Shown piece by piece: positions 26,138-33,854 of a stretch of 64,000 nt of DNA. The notes below the pieces were generated by a model. It saw only the letters and a program-made list of their open reading frames with translations. It did not search any database and was not told where the DNA came from. Both the position numbers and the translations under genes were made by a program. This DNA comes from Bacillota bacterium (lineage in GTDB: Bacteria > Bacillota > Sulfobacillia > Sulfobacillales > Sulfobacillaceae): NCBI GenBank assembly GCA_026627385.1, contig JAPNUR010000003.1:124001-188000 (forward strand), written 5' to 3'. Position 1 is the first letter of the stretch; the number at the start of each line of letters is the position of its first letter.

Positions 26138-26511
26138 TCACTGATTGTTAAACTTACGTGCAATGATTAATTCCATCATCTCGCTAGACCCGTCTGTGAT
26201 TCTTGCTGCCTGAGTATTTCGTGGAATTCGTTCGACCGGATATTTGTCGTATAACCCATACCACCAGCGATCGCAGCGGCCCGCCATGCTACTTCTGCCC
26301 CCATGTATTTCGCCATCGCTGCTTCCAAGTCATGGGCTCGGCCAATCGTGCTCGGGTGACGGTCCAAAAGTCGGGCGGCGCGGGTATCTAGCAAGTACGC
26401 GACATCCAGCTGGACCGAGGCATGTGCTAGTCGAAACGCCACCGATTTAAATCGAGCGGATGCCCAAACGTTTTTCGGGGCTGAGCATAATTCGTTCCGA
26501 CGCGCCCGCAT
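26138..26511 (-). pseudogene. C-terminal remnant of an acyl-CoA dehydrogenase
   Basis: Three collinear pieces in different frames match the last domain of acyl-CoA dehydrogenases: YAQPRKTFGHPL, then RFKSVAFRLAHASVQLDVAY with DLEAAMAKYMGAEVAWRAA and GGMGYT, then KYPVERIPRNTQAARITDG with SSEMMELIIARKFNNQ before the stop at 26138. The N-terminal two thirds are absent. Two indels break it, so it is non-functional. It lies just beyond the damaged N terminus of the permease. Confidence 0.78.
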
Positions 26512-27167
26512 GGCACAATAAACTTCTCAACGTCCACAGTGGTCCGGGACTGCACCCGGATTAGCAACCATCCTTTGGAATGATGCCGTTGCCCGAGGGC
26601 AGGCTAACTCGCCTCGATGTCTGCGCACTGGATCTGTTGTCGCGGAGTGAGGTCTTCTGGCTCCTCGATCAGGAGCCAACGGGCAATGTGCGGGTTGGGA
26701 ATTCGGTCTGTTCGTTCGAGACGCCGGATCCTGCCCTGGAGCCGATGCGCACCTATTTATGAAGGTAAACGCGTTTCGCCACGGCTTGAGCCGTGCACCA
26801 GTGTAGCACTAGGAGGCATCGGAGCGTTTGAGAACCATGGTGACTGCGCGAATGCAGCCCCGCATCGCTTCGGGAATCTGGGCAGACCCCGCCTCCGATG
26901 GGTGCGGGCGATCGTCGAGCAAAATCCCGAGCAGCCCCAGTTCAAGGGCTGGCCAGGCGACGGCAATGAGTAAATCCTGGGGCCCGAAGACCATACTCGT
27001 CAATGCTGAGCACAAGGCCGCCGGGTTGATCCCGCCAGGTCCGGCTGTCATTGGCGCCACGATCCACGAGTCGTCAATCCCTGATTCTGTTATCCTCCGT
27101 CACGTTGTTTACCAGCCAGCCGCTTTATCGCCCAATGGATACGTTTTAGCGTAGAACCCGGAGAGCG
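26512..27167. other. Low-coding region with a possible hypothetical remnant
   Basis: The only frame worth noting is minus 26809-27060 (83 codons; TAGPGGINPAALCSALTSM, GPQDLLIAVAWPALELGLLG), which extends upstream without a start. It could be the end of a decayed gene but I cannot name it. A 60-codon plus frame at 26580 has no motif. Otherwise nothing seen. Confidence 0.3.
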
Positions 27168-27196
27168 TTGACGTTGGGGCTGTGAACCATTACAAT
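27168..27196 (+). promoter_or_regulatory. Sigma-A promoter of the infC operon
   Basis: TTGACG (27168-27173) and TACAAT (27191-27196) with a 17-bp spacer, giving a leader of about 215 nt before infC. Confidence 0.8.
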
Positions 27197-27334
27197 ACGC
27201 ACAGGAACTCCGAACAAAGCAGAAGTGTCTCCACTTCTCACCCCGAGGCGCAGGCCAACAGGGTTTTCAAGTGAGGGTTAACCGGGATCCGAGGCATTAA
27301 GGGCGTGCGGTCGTGAGGAAGGATCCTTCTGTGT

Positions 27335-27362
27335 TGGACGGGTCAAGTACCCGCCTTTTTGT
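27335..27362 (+). promoter_or_regulatory. Attenuator hairpin in the infC leader
   Basis: CGGGT (27339-27343) and ACCCG (27349-27353) form a hairpin followed by CCTTTTT. In Firmicutes the infC-rpmI-rplT leader is commonly controlled by L20 binding and premature termination; the position fits, but I could not verify an L20-binding fold. Confidence 0.6.
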
Positions 27363-27418
27363 TGGGTAGAACCAAATAGCGGCCAAGGCGCGTGGATTAG
27401 GTTCAGGGGAGGGACGCG

Positions 27419-27934
27419 ATTATCAGAGAGCTTCGGATTAATGAAGAAATCCGAGTGCGCGAAGTACGGGTAGTCGGAGATAACGGTGAGCAGTTTGGCG
27501 TGATGTCATTGCGCGATGCATTGCAACTGGCGCAAGAGCGTCATGTGGATCTGGTAGAGGTATCGCCGACCGCTAAACCGCCAGTATGCCGCTTGATGGA
27601 CTACGGCAAGTATAAATACGAACAGGCCAAGCGGGATCGGGAATCGCGCAAAAAGCAAAAGGTTGTCAACGTCAAAGAATTAAAAATGCGGCCGGCGATT
27701 GAGGAGCATGATTTTGACGTCAAAGTGAAAAATGCCCGTCGGTTTTTAGAAGACGGCGACAAGGTGAAATGCACGATGGTGTTCCGAGGTCGGGAAATCG
27801 TGCACGCGAGCCTGGCTCAGCAAACCTTGACGCGGCTGGCGGACTTGGTGTCCGATATTGGGGCCGTTGAGCGGGCGCCGCGGGTAGAAGGCCGCACCAT
27901 GATTATGATTTTAGCCCCGAAAAAAGGAGCGTAG
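27419..27934 (+). CDS. infC: Translation initiation factor IF-3, AUU start
   Basis: A roughly 171-residue IF-3. The conserved N-terminal segment RINEEIRVREVRVVGDNG begins upstream of any ATG, GTG or TTG. Directly after the site AGGGGAGGG the frame reads ATT ATC, so the start is the rare ATT at 27419, as is known for infC of E. coli and Bacillus, where IF-3 controls its own synthesis through this codon. The N domain, linker (RDRESRKKQKVVNVKELK) and C domain (FDVKVKNARRFLEDGDKVK) are complete. Gene order infC-rpmI-rplT is standard. Confidence 0.93.
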   Translation: MIRELRINEEIRVREVRVVGDNGEQFGVMSLRDALQLAQERHVDLVEVSPTAKPPVCRLMDYGKYKYEQAKRDRESRKKQKVVNVKELKMRPAIEEHDFDVKVKNARRFLEDGDKVKCTMVFRGREIVHASLAQQTLTRLADLVSDIGAVERAPRVEGRTMIMILAPKKGA

Positions 27935-27937
27935 CAG

Positions 27938-28135
27938 ATGCCTAAAATGAAGTCACATCGTGGCGCCGCGAAGCGTTTGGCATTTACGGGTTCGGGGAAA
28001 CCCAAGCGGCATAAAGCCGGGAAGAGCCATTTGCTGGTGCATAAATCGGCGAGCAGGCGACGTCGGTTGCGCAAGTGGGAACTATTGTCCCCGGCTGATC
28101 GTCACCGGGTCAAGCGGCTCTTGCCCTATAGTTAA
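27938..28135 (+). CDS. rpmI: 50S ribosomal protein L35
   Basis: A 65-residue, strongly basic protein: PKMKSHRGAAKRLAFTGSGK, then KSASRRRRLRK and a final RVKRLLPYS, diagnostic of L35. Starts 3 bp after infC with a GGAG site inside its end. Confidence 0.97.
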   Translation: MPKMKSHRGAAKRLAFTGSGKPKRHKAGKSHLLVHKSASRRRRLRKWELLSPADRHRVKRLLPYS

Positions 28136-28179
28136 ATCATGGGCTGAAGGAATGAGAGGACGAACGGAGGCAACGGTTT

Positions 28180-28533
28180 ATGGCTCGAGTCAAGAATGGC
28201 CGGGTGAGGCACCGCCGGCATAAGAAAATCTTGAAGATGGCGCGCGGATATCGGGGAGCGCGGTCTCGCCATTTCCGTCCCGCTAATGAGGCCGTGATGC
28301 ACAGCTTATGGTACGCGTATCAACATCGGCGTAAGCGAAAGGGAGATTTCCGTCGGCTGTGGATTACGCGCATCAATGCGGCCGCGCGCATGAATGGGAT
28401 TTCGTACAGCCGCCTTATGAATGGATTAAAGCGTGCGGGCATTGGCTTAGATCGGAAGGTCTTGGCAGACTTAGCTGTGCGTGATATGGATACTTTCCGT
28501 TTGCTTGTGGACAAAGCCAAAGCGGCGTTGTAA
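28180..28533 (+). CDS. rplT: 50S ribosomal protein L20
   Basis: A 117-residue basic helical protein with [37 protein letters not shown] and [20 protein letters not shown], the L20 pattern. It binds 23S rRNA early in 50S assembly and in Firmicutes represses this operon. RBS ACGGAGG. Its stop overlaps the start of the next gene (TAATG). Confidence 0.97.
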   Translation: MARVKNGRVRHRRHKKILKMARGYRGARSRHFRPANEAVMHSLWYAYQHRRKRKGDFRRLWITRINAAARMNGISYSRLMNGLKRAGIGLDRKVLADLAVRDMDTFRLLVDKAKAAL

Positions 28534-29375
28534 TGGTTATCCAACCCCTGGATAGCGGCGATAACAAAGTGGTACGGCGCGTGCGCCATCTTAATCAAAG
28601 TGGCGAGGCGCGCAAGCGAAGCCGGGAAACCGTGGTAGAAGGATCGCGGCTAGTCGAAGAAGTGTTAGCATCAGGGGAAAAGCCGCGCGCGGTGCTCTAT
28701 AGCCCCAAATGGGTTGAACGGGAAGACGGGCGCTCTCTGATTATTCGGTTAGAAGCGCTGGGGGTTAATTTAGTCTACGTGAGCGATCGCTTAATGCAGG
28801 AGATCAGCCAGATTGAGACTCCTCCAGGAATTCTCGCTGTGGTGCCGATACCTCGCGAGTGGTCGCTCGAGCAATTGCTTCGTCGGACTGCCCAACCTTT
28901 CGTGTGGCCGATTGCGCTCGGTATCCAGGATCCGGGCAATTTAGGGACGCTGATGCGTGCGGCGTTGGCTGCCGGATCGCCCGCCATCGGTATTGCGAAG
29001 GGGACGGTTGAACCGTTTAATCCCAAATGCATTCGGGCCGCGGCGGGCGCTGCTTTTCGGTTACCGGTCGTTGCGCTGTCGGATGACTGGGTGGGTGAGC
29101 TCATCGCGTCTGGCGTTGAAGTCCGTGCCACAGCGGTTGATCGCGGGCGTCCGTATTTTGAATTGCCGTGGGATTGCTCAGTGGCGCTGGTGTTGGGCAA
29201 TGAGGCTCACGGCCTACCCGATTCGATGCTCTTGACAGGTGAGGTTGTGACAATTCCTATGTCCCCCGTGGCAGAGTCGTTAAATGTAGCCATGGCTGGT
29301 GCCATCTTGTTGTTTCACGCGGCCTATCAACGCCGTCAAGCGGGCCTTGGATTTTCCCCACCTGCTATGGTATAG
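28533..29375 (+). CDS. TrmH/SpoU-family RNA 2'-O-methyltransferase
   Basis: A 280-residue methyltransferase of the SPOUT class. The N-terminal RNA-binding domain (about 1-105) is followed by the knotted catalytic domain with motif 1 QDPGNLGTLMRAALAAG, motif 2 VLGNEAHGLPDSML and motif 3 VTIPMSPVAESLNVAMA. Such genes after rplT (YsgA-like) methylate rRNA at an unassigned site. Coupled to rplT by a 1-bp stop-start overlap. Confidence 0.92.
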   Translation: MVIQPLDSGDNKVVRRVRHLNQSGEARKRSRETVVEGSRLVEEVLASGEKPRAVLYSPKWVEREDGRSLIIRLEALGVNLVYVSDRLMQEISQIETPPGILAVVPIPREWSLEQLLRRTAQPFVWPIALGIQDPGNLGTLMRAALAAGSPAIGIAKGTVEPFNPKCIRAAAGAAFRLPVVALSDDWVGELIASGVEVRATAVDRGRPYFELPWDCSVALVLGNEAHGLPDSMLLTGEVVTIPMSPVAESLNVAMAGAILLFHAAYQRRQAGLGFSPPAMV

Positions 29376-29384
29376 TGCAAGGGA

Positions 29385-29613
29385 TAACGCGATGATCCAG
29401 ACGAGTAGACAGGGCACCCGCGCTGTACAGGGAGCATTCCCGGTGACTGCAAGGAATGCCAGCGCGGTCTGTTGAATTCCCTGGGGAGTGCTTACTTGAA
29501 CGAGAGTAGAGTAGGCCGGCGGAACCCGTTACGTTCGTGAGTGGGCTTTGATGAAAAGCCAAGAAAGGTGGTACCGCGGGGATACCTCGCCCTTGTTGGG
29601 GCGGGGTTTTTTT
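29385..29613 (+). promoter_or_regulatory. T-box riboswitch, phenylalanine
   Basis: T-box core AAAGGTGGTACCGCGG at 29564-29579. The terminator CCTCGCCC/GGGGCGGGG with TTGTT loop and seven T ends at 29613. The likely specifier TTC (29477-29479) is followed by CCTGGGGAGTG, parallel to the thrS leader. A weak promoter (TTGGAT, TATAGT) lies inside the end of the preceding methyltransferase gene. Confidence 0.93.
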
Positions 29614-29637
29614 GTGGGAATAGGAGGAAGAGCAGTC

Positions 29638-30675
29638 GTGGACGAACTGTCGTGGCAAGAAGTTGTAGCGGCAATTTCGCAGGCCTCAACCTTAGCCGAA
29701 TTGAAGGATTGGCGCACGCGCTGGGTGGGCAAGCATGGTCGCATTACCGAGCTGATGAAAGGACTGTCAGATCTCCCGCCCGAGGAGCGCCGCAGGCGCG
29801 GGCAGGAATTGAATCAGGCGCGCGAGGCAATCTTGGCAGCGCTCACCCAGCGCGAACAAGTGCTTACCGATAGGGCGGAAGAGCGGGCGTTAGAAGCGGA
29901 ACGCTGGGACTTGACGCTGCCGGGTCGGGAGCCAGACACCGGAATGTTGCACCCCTTAACCCGCGTGAGGCGTCGCATTGAAGACGTACTCCTGCGTCTT
30001 GGGTTTTCGTTGGCCTATGGCCCGCAAGTCGAAAGTGAATGGTACAATTTTGAAGCCTTAAACATCCCCCCCAATCATCCCGCGCGTGAAATGCAAGATT
30101 CGTTCTTTGTCGACATTCCGGGCCTCGTGCTGCGAACCCATACCTCGCCGGTGCAAATCCGGGCGATGGAGCAGCACCAGGGACGATTGCCGGTCAAAAT
30201 TATCGCTCCCGGGCTGACGTATCGCCGCGACGATGACGCGACGCATGTGCCGATGTTTCAGCAGGTGGAAGGTTTGGTGGTGGATCATGGGATTAGCGTC
30301 GCCGATTTAATGGGCACGTTAACCGTTATGGTGCAGGAATTGCTTGGCGGATCCGTGAGGACGCGGTTTCGTTCCAGCTACTTTCCATTTACCGAACCCT
30401 CGCTGGAGATGGATGTGACTTGCGCGGTGTGCCAAGGGCAGGGGTGTCGCGTGTGTAAGGAGACCGGCTGGGTCGAGATTTTGGGATCTGGATTGGTACA
30501 TCCGACGGTTTTGCGCAATGGCGGATACGACCCCGATCAAGTGTCGGGTTTCGCGTTTGGCATGGGGATTGAGCGCATTGCGATGCGGCTTTATGGCCTG
30601 GATGATCTCCGCCTCCTATATCAAAATGACCTGCGCTTTTTGAGAGGATTTCGCCATCAAGGGGGGCTACGGTAA
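29638..30675 (+). CDS. pheS: Phenylalanine--tRNA ligase alpha subunit
   Basis: A 345-residue class II synthetase subunit. An N-terminal coiled coil (about 1-85) is followed by the catalytic core: PREPDTGxxHPL-like GREPDTGMLHPLTRV, ESEWYNFEALNIPPNHPARE, LRTHTSPVQIRAM and GFAFGMGIERIAMRLYG. The frame is open into the T-box, but the GTG at 29638 with TAGGAGGAAG is the true start. It forms the alpha2-beta2 enzyme with PheT. Confidence 0.97.
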   Translation: MDELSWQEVVAAISQASTLAELKDWRTRWVGKHGRITELMKGLSDLPPEERRRRGQELNQAREAILAALTQREQVLTDRAEERALEAERWDLTLPGREPDTGMLHPLTRVRRRIEDVLLRLGFSLAYGPQVESEWYNFEALNIPPNHPAREMQDSFFVDIPGLVLRTHTSPVQIRAMEQHQGRLPVKIIAPGLTYRRDDDATHVPMFQQVEGLVVDHGISVADLMGTLTVMVQELLGGSVRTRFRSSYFPFTEPSLEMDVTCAVCQGQGCRVCKETGWVEILGSGLVHPTVLRNGGYDPDQVSGFAFGMGIERIAMRLYGLDDLRLLYQNDLRFLRGFRHQGGLR

Positions 30676-30677
30676 CC

Positions 30678-33011
30678 ATGATCGTCAGTTATCGATGGTT
30701 GAGCCGTCATTTAGAACGAATGCCGGACCCGGACACCGTTCAACATGGCCTTGAGCAACTAGGGCTAGAAGTGGCCAATCGGACGACCTTCGGCCAGGAG
30801 TTTGAGGCAGTGGAATTAGTGGAGGTGATGCGTCGAGTCCCTCACCCGGCCAGTGATCATTTGTCGCTCGTAACCGTGCGCCGCGCGCAAGGGGAGGCCG
30901 TCCAAGTGGTGACCGGGGCCAAGAACGGGCACCCGGGTGACCGCTTATGGTATGCCCCGCCAGGCACGCGACTGCCCGATGGGCGCGTACTGGAGACGCG
31001 CATGCTGCGCGGTATCGAATCTCCGGGCATGTTGCTGTCGGCCGAAGAGTTAGGATATCAAGCCACTACGGGCGATTTATGGGTATGGGAAGGTCGGGAA
31101 GCCCTCGGCACCACTTTTCTTGACGTCATCGGGGGACTGGATACCCTCTACGATGTGGAGTTGACCCCCAATTTGGCGCAGTACCTCCAAAGCATGCGCC
31201 ACCTGGCCCAAGAGCTCGGGGCCATTTGGGATATTCCCTTGGTTCCGTTGACGGCACCATTTGATTACGGCGATGCCCCCCTTGCCGACGTCCTGGCGCC
31301 CGACCGTTGTCCCTTATACGGATTGGTCGCCATCCGCCTCAAACCAGGCGCTGCATCACCGCTGTGGTTGCAAACGCTGCTCCGCGCGGTGGGCCAACGC
31401 ATCATCCACCCGGCGGTGGACGCAACGAATTTCGTCCTGTGGGACCTGGGGGAGCCTCTGCATGCCTTTGACGCTCAACAACTTCACGGCACGCTTCAGG
31501 TTCGGTTGGCCCGCCCATACGAGGTCATGACGCTGTTGGATGGGACAACCTTGGAGTTGAGTGCCCGCGATTTAGTCATCGCCGATGATGAAGGACCGGT
31601 GGCGCTGGCGGGGATTATGGGGGGAGCGCGAGCCCAGGTTCACGCCGACACCATCGCCATTTGGCTCGAATGCGCGCATTTTAGTTCCGAACCCATTTTT
31701 CAAAGCTACAAGCGGCACCGGCTGGTGACAGACGCTGCCCTGCATTTTGGCAAAGGAACCGACCCTGAAGCGGTGCTGGTAGCTCCCCGATTGGTAGAGA
31801 ACATTTTGCACCAAGGCGGCGTTTTGGAGTCGGTAGGGCCTAGCGTGCTAAAAGGCAGCTTGCCGACGCCGCGCCAAATAGTCTTTGATGCGCCGCGCAT
31901 TAGTCAGCTGTTAGGGGTAACCTGGACTCAGGAGAAGATAAAGACGGCCTTAACGCGTCTCGGATATCAGCTCACCGCGTCTGACGTGGTGGTACCCCGC
32001 TATCGTCACGACGTGTCGCATATCGCCGATTTGGCAGAGGATGTGGCGCGCTTTTATGGCATTGAAGCCATTCACCCCCGGCTCCCTGTCCAGCGCACGG
32101 CATTAGCCCGCCGCGACGAGATGCACGTGCTCGAAGAGGCGGTGCGGGATTTAGTGGTGAGTGCGGGCTACGATGAAGTGATGACGCGCACTTTGGTAAG
32201 TCCTGAACTCGAAGCGCAGTACCTTACGGGACGCGAAGGAGAGCCCGTACGGGTGACCAATCCTTTGCGGGAAGAAGAAAGCGTTCTCCGGCGGGTCCTG
32301 TTACCGAGTCTGTTAGAAGTGGTTCGCTACAATCGTGCTCGGCACGATCTACCCATCCGCATTTTTGAAGTCGGGACCGTATTTTCCCGGGTCGAAGACA
32401 AAGTCGTCGAGTCGCGTGAGCTCGTCGCACTTCTCAGCCTCGAGCCGGTGTTAGCGTTTCCTCCGCGCCTGCAACCTTCGGTTTATGACCTCACAGGCCT
32501 TGCGGACTTTCTCCTGACCCGCCTAGGTTGGCCGGGCGTGCGACAGGCGTGGGACCAGGTTCCATCCTTCTTGCACCCCGGACGCGTGCAACAGATCGTG
32601 GTAAACGGTGAACCGCTGGGTTACGTGGGCGAGTTGCGTCCGCGACTGGCCGAATCTTATCGTGTCAAACGCCTCGGAGTGCTTGCCCTAAGATGGCCCC
32701 AAGACATCGTCACGACCCCGTTTCACGCGGCGCGCCCATCACGCTATCCGGAAGTTCAACGCGATTTATCCCTGGTCATTGGGCCCAGGACCTCTTATCA
32801 AGAGATTGACCAGGTAATTCGGCGACACGGCGGTGAACATCTAAGGGCAGTATACGTCGTCGATCGCTACGAGGGAGAATTTGGGATTTCGTTGACGGTG
32901 CGCTTAATCTTTCAATCGGAGGTGGGGACTTTAACGGATGAAGAGGTTGACCGCGCGGTGACCGACGTGGTTCAAGCGCTGCAATCTATCGATGTCGGAT
33001 TGCGTCAATAA
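30678..33011 (+). CDS. pheT: Phenylalanine--tRNA ligase beta subunit
   Basis: A 777-residue protein with the expected order: N-terminal tRNA-binding (OB) domain around VTGAKNG, B3/B4 editing domain, B5 domain, inactive synthetase-like core (TNPLREEESVLRRVLLPSLL) and C-terminal ferredoxin-fold anticodon-binding domain (SRYPEVQRDLSLVI). It starts 2 bp after pheS and completes the pheST operon. Confidence 0.97.
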   Translation: MIVSYRWLSRHLERMPDPDTVQHGLEQLGLEVANRTTFGQEFEAVELVEVMRRVPHPASDHLSLVTVRRAQGEAVQVVTGAKNGHPGDRLWYAPPGTRLPDGRVLETRMLRGIESPGMLLSAEELGYQATTGDLWVWEGREALGTTFLDVIGGLDTLYDVELTPNLAQYLQSMRHLAQELGAIWDIPLVPLTAPFDYGDAPLADVLAPDRCPLYGLVAIRLKPGAASPLWLQTLLRAVGQRIIHPAVDATNFVLWDLGEPLHAFDAQQLHGTLQVRLARPYEVMTLLDGTTLELSARDLVIADDEGPVALAGIMGGARAQVHADTIAIWLECAHFSSEPIFQSYKRHRLVTDAALHFGKGTDPEAVLVAPRLVENILHQGGVLESVGPSVLKGSLPTPRQIVFDAPRISQLLGVTWTQEKIKTALTRLGYQLTASDVVVPRYRHDVSHIADLAEDVARFYGIEAIHPRLPVQRTALARRDEMHVLEEAVRDLVVSAGYDEVMTRTLVSPELEAQYLTGREGEPVRVTNPLREEESVLRRVLLPSLLEVVRYNRARHDLPIRIFEVGTVFSRVEDKVVESRELVALLSLEPVLAFPPRLQPSVYDLTGLADFLLTRLGWPGVRQAWDQVPSFLHPGRVQQIVVNGEPLGYVGELRPRLAESYRVKRLGVLALRWPQDIVTTPFHAARPSRYPEVQRDLSLVIGPRTSYQEIDQVIRRHGGEHLRAVYVVDRYEGEFGISLTVRLIFQSEVGTLTDEEVDRAVTDVVQALQSIDVGLRQ

Positions 33012-33095
33012 TTTGCGAAACATGGCATGTCCTGGGAGGATTTTGCCACCAGTGTCGAGAAATGGTAGAAAACCTGAGACAAAGGAGCGATCCTG

Positions 33096-33377
33096 GTGGG
33101 CGAGCAAACTCGCACGACCGTTACCATTTACGGCGAGGATTATTCTCTCGTAGGGGATATGCCAGAAGATGTCATTCACGCGTTGGCCTACCACGTGGAC
33201 AATCGGATTCGGGTGCTGGCATCCAAGAATCCGCGGGTGAGTCTCAACCGACTGGCCATTCTGACGGCGTTAAACCTAGCGGAGGAACTCTACATGTTGC
33301 AACAAGAGCACCAGAAGCTGGTCGAAACCATGCAGCAGCAATGGCGCGCGAAACGTGGCGCCAAGGATGCGACGTAA
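33096..33377 (+). CDS. zapA: Cell division protein ZapA
   Basis: A 93-residue protein: a beta-rich N-terminal domain (TTVTIYGEDYSLVGDMPED, VIHALAYHVDNRI) and a C-terminal helix likely to form a coiled coil (EELYMLQQEHQKLVETMQQQ). It promotes bundling of FtsZ filaments. GTG start with AAAGGAGCG. The pheT-zapA order is usual in Firmicutes. Confidence 0.9.
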   Translation: MGEQTRTTVTIYGEDYSLVGDMPEDVIHALAYHVDNRIRVLASKNPRVSLNRLAILTALNLAEELYMLQQEHQKLVETMQQQWRAKRGAKDAT

Positions 33378-33668
33378 ATCACGTTAAGAGTGATGGCCGT
33401 CATTGGCGAGCATCGTGAATGTGCGCGATCTAGAGACCGCCGAGTGACTGTGATGACCGATGCTGGCTGATGAGCTTGATTCGCGTACCGGGGTGGGCCG
33501 GACTAGTTGCCCTAAAAAATCAGGTGACGGGCACCGATGCGGTGGCGGAAAACCCGAGGGGGAAGAGACAGGTGGCGGATCGCCACCCCCACTACAGTTA
33601 TTGGCGGCCAGCGAAGGCATCGGGAGGCAGCATTCCGTGCGCTCGGTGTAAGCGCGAGACACGAATGT
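33378..33668. other. Gap between zapA and mutS2
   Basis: No gene recognised, although cvpA and polX commonly occupy this place in Firmicutes. A long minus-strand frame here has proline/serine-rich low-complexity translation and no ribosome site, so it is taken as chance. Confidence 0.45.
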
Positions 33669-33735
33669 TATAATAAAATCAATGGAACTAACGCATCGGC
33701 ACAGGTCGTCGACATATTCGGCCTGTGCTTTTGTT
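33669..33735 (+). promoter_or_regulatory. Extended -10 promoter followed at once by a terminator-like hairpin
   Basis: An extended -10 box TGTTATAAT (TATAAT at 33669-33674) is followed at 33699-33728 by GCACAGG and CCTGTGC around a 16-nt loop, then TTTTGTT. Transcription from this promoter would be cut after about 50 nt unless the hairpin is antagonised. It may be an attenuator for mutS2 or a very short RNA gene. Confidence 0.55.
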
Positions 33736-33854
33736 GAGAGGTCGGAATGCGAGGAGCATTCGGCCGGCGCGACAAGAAGGGGGAACGGTATGGTCGGTGG
33801 GTTCGCGTTTCCAGAGGCATACACGCTATCTTTGAAGGCAATGTGTGACGAGCG

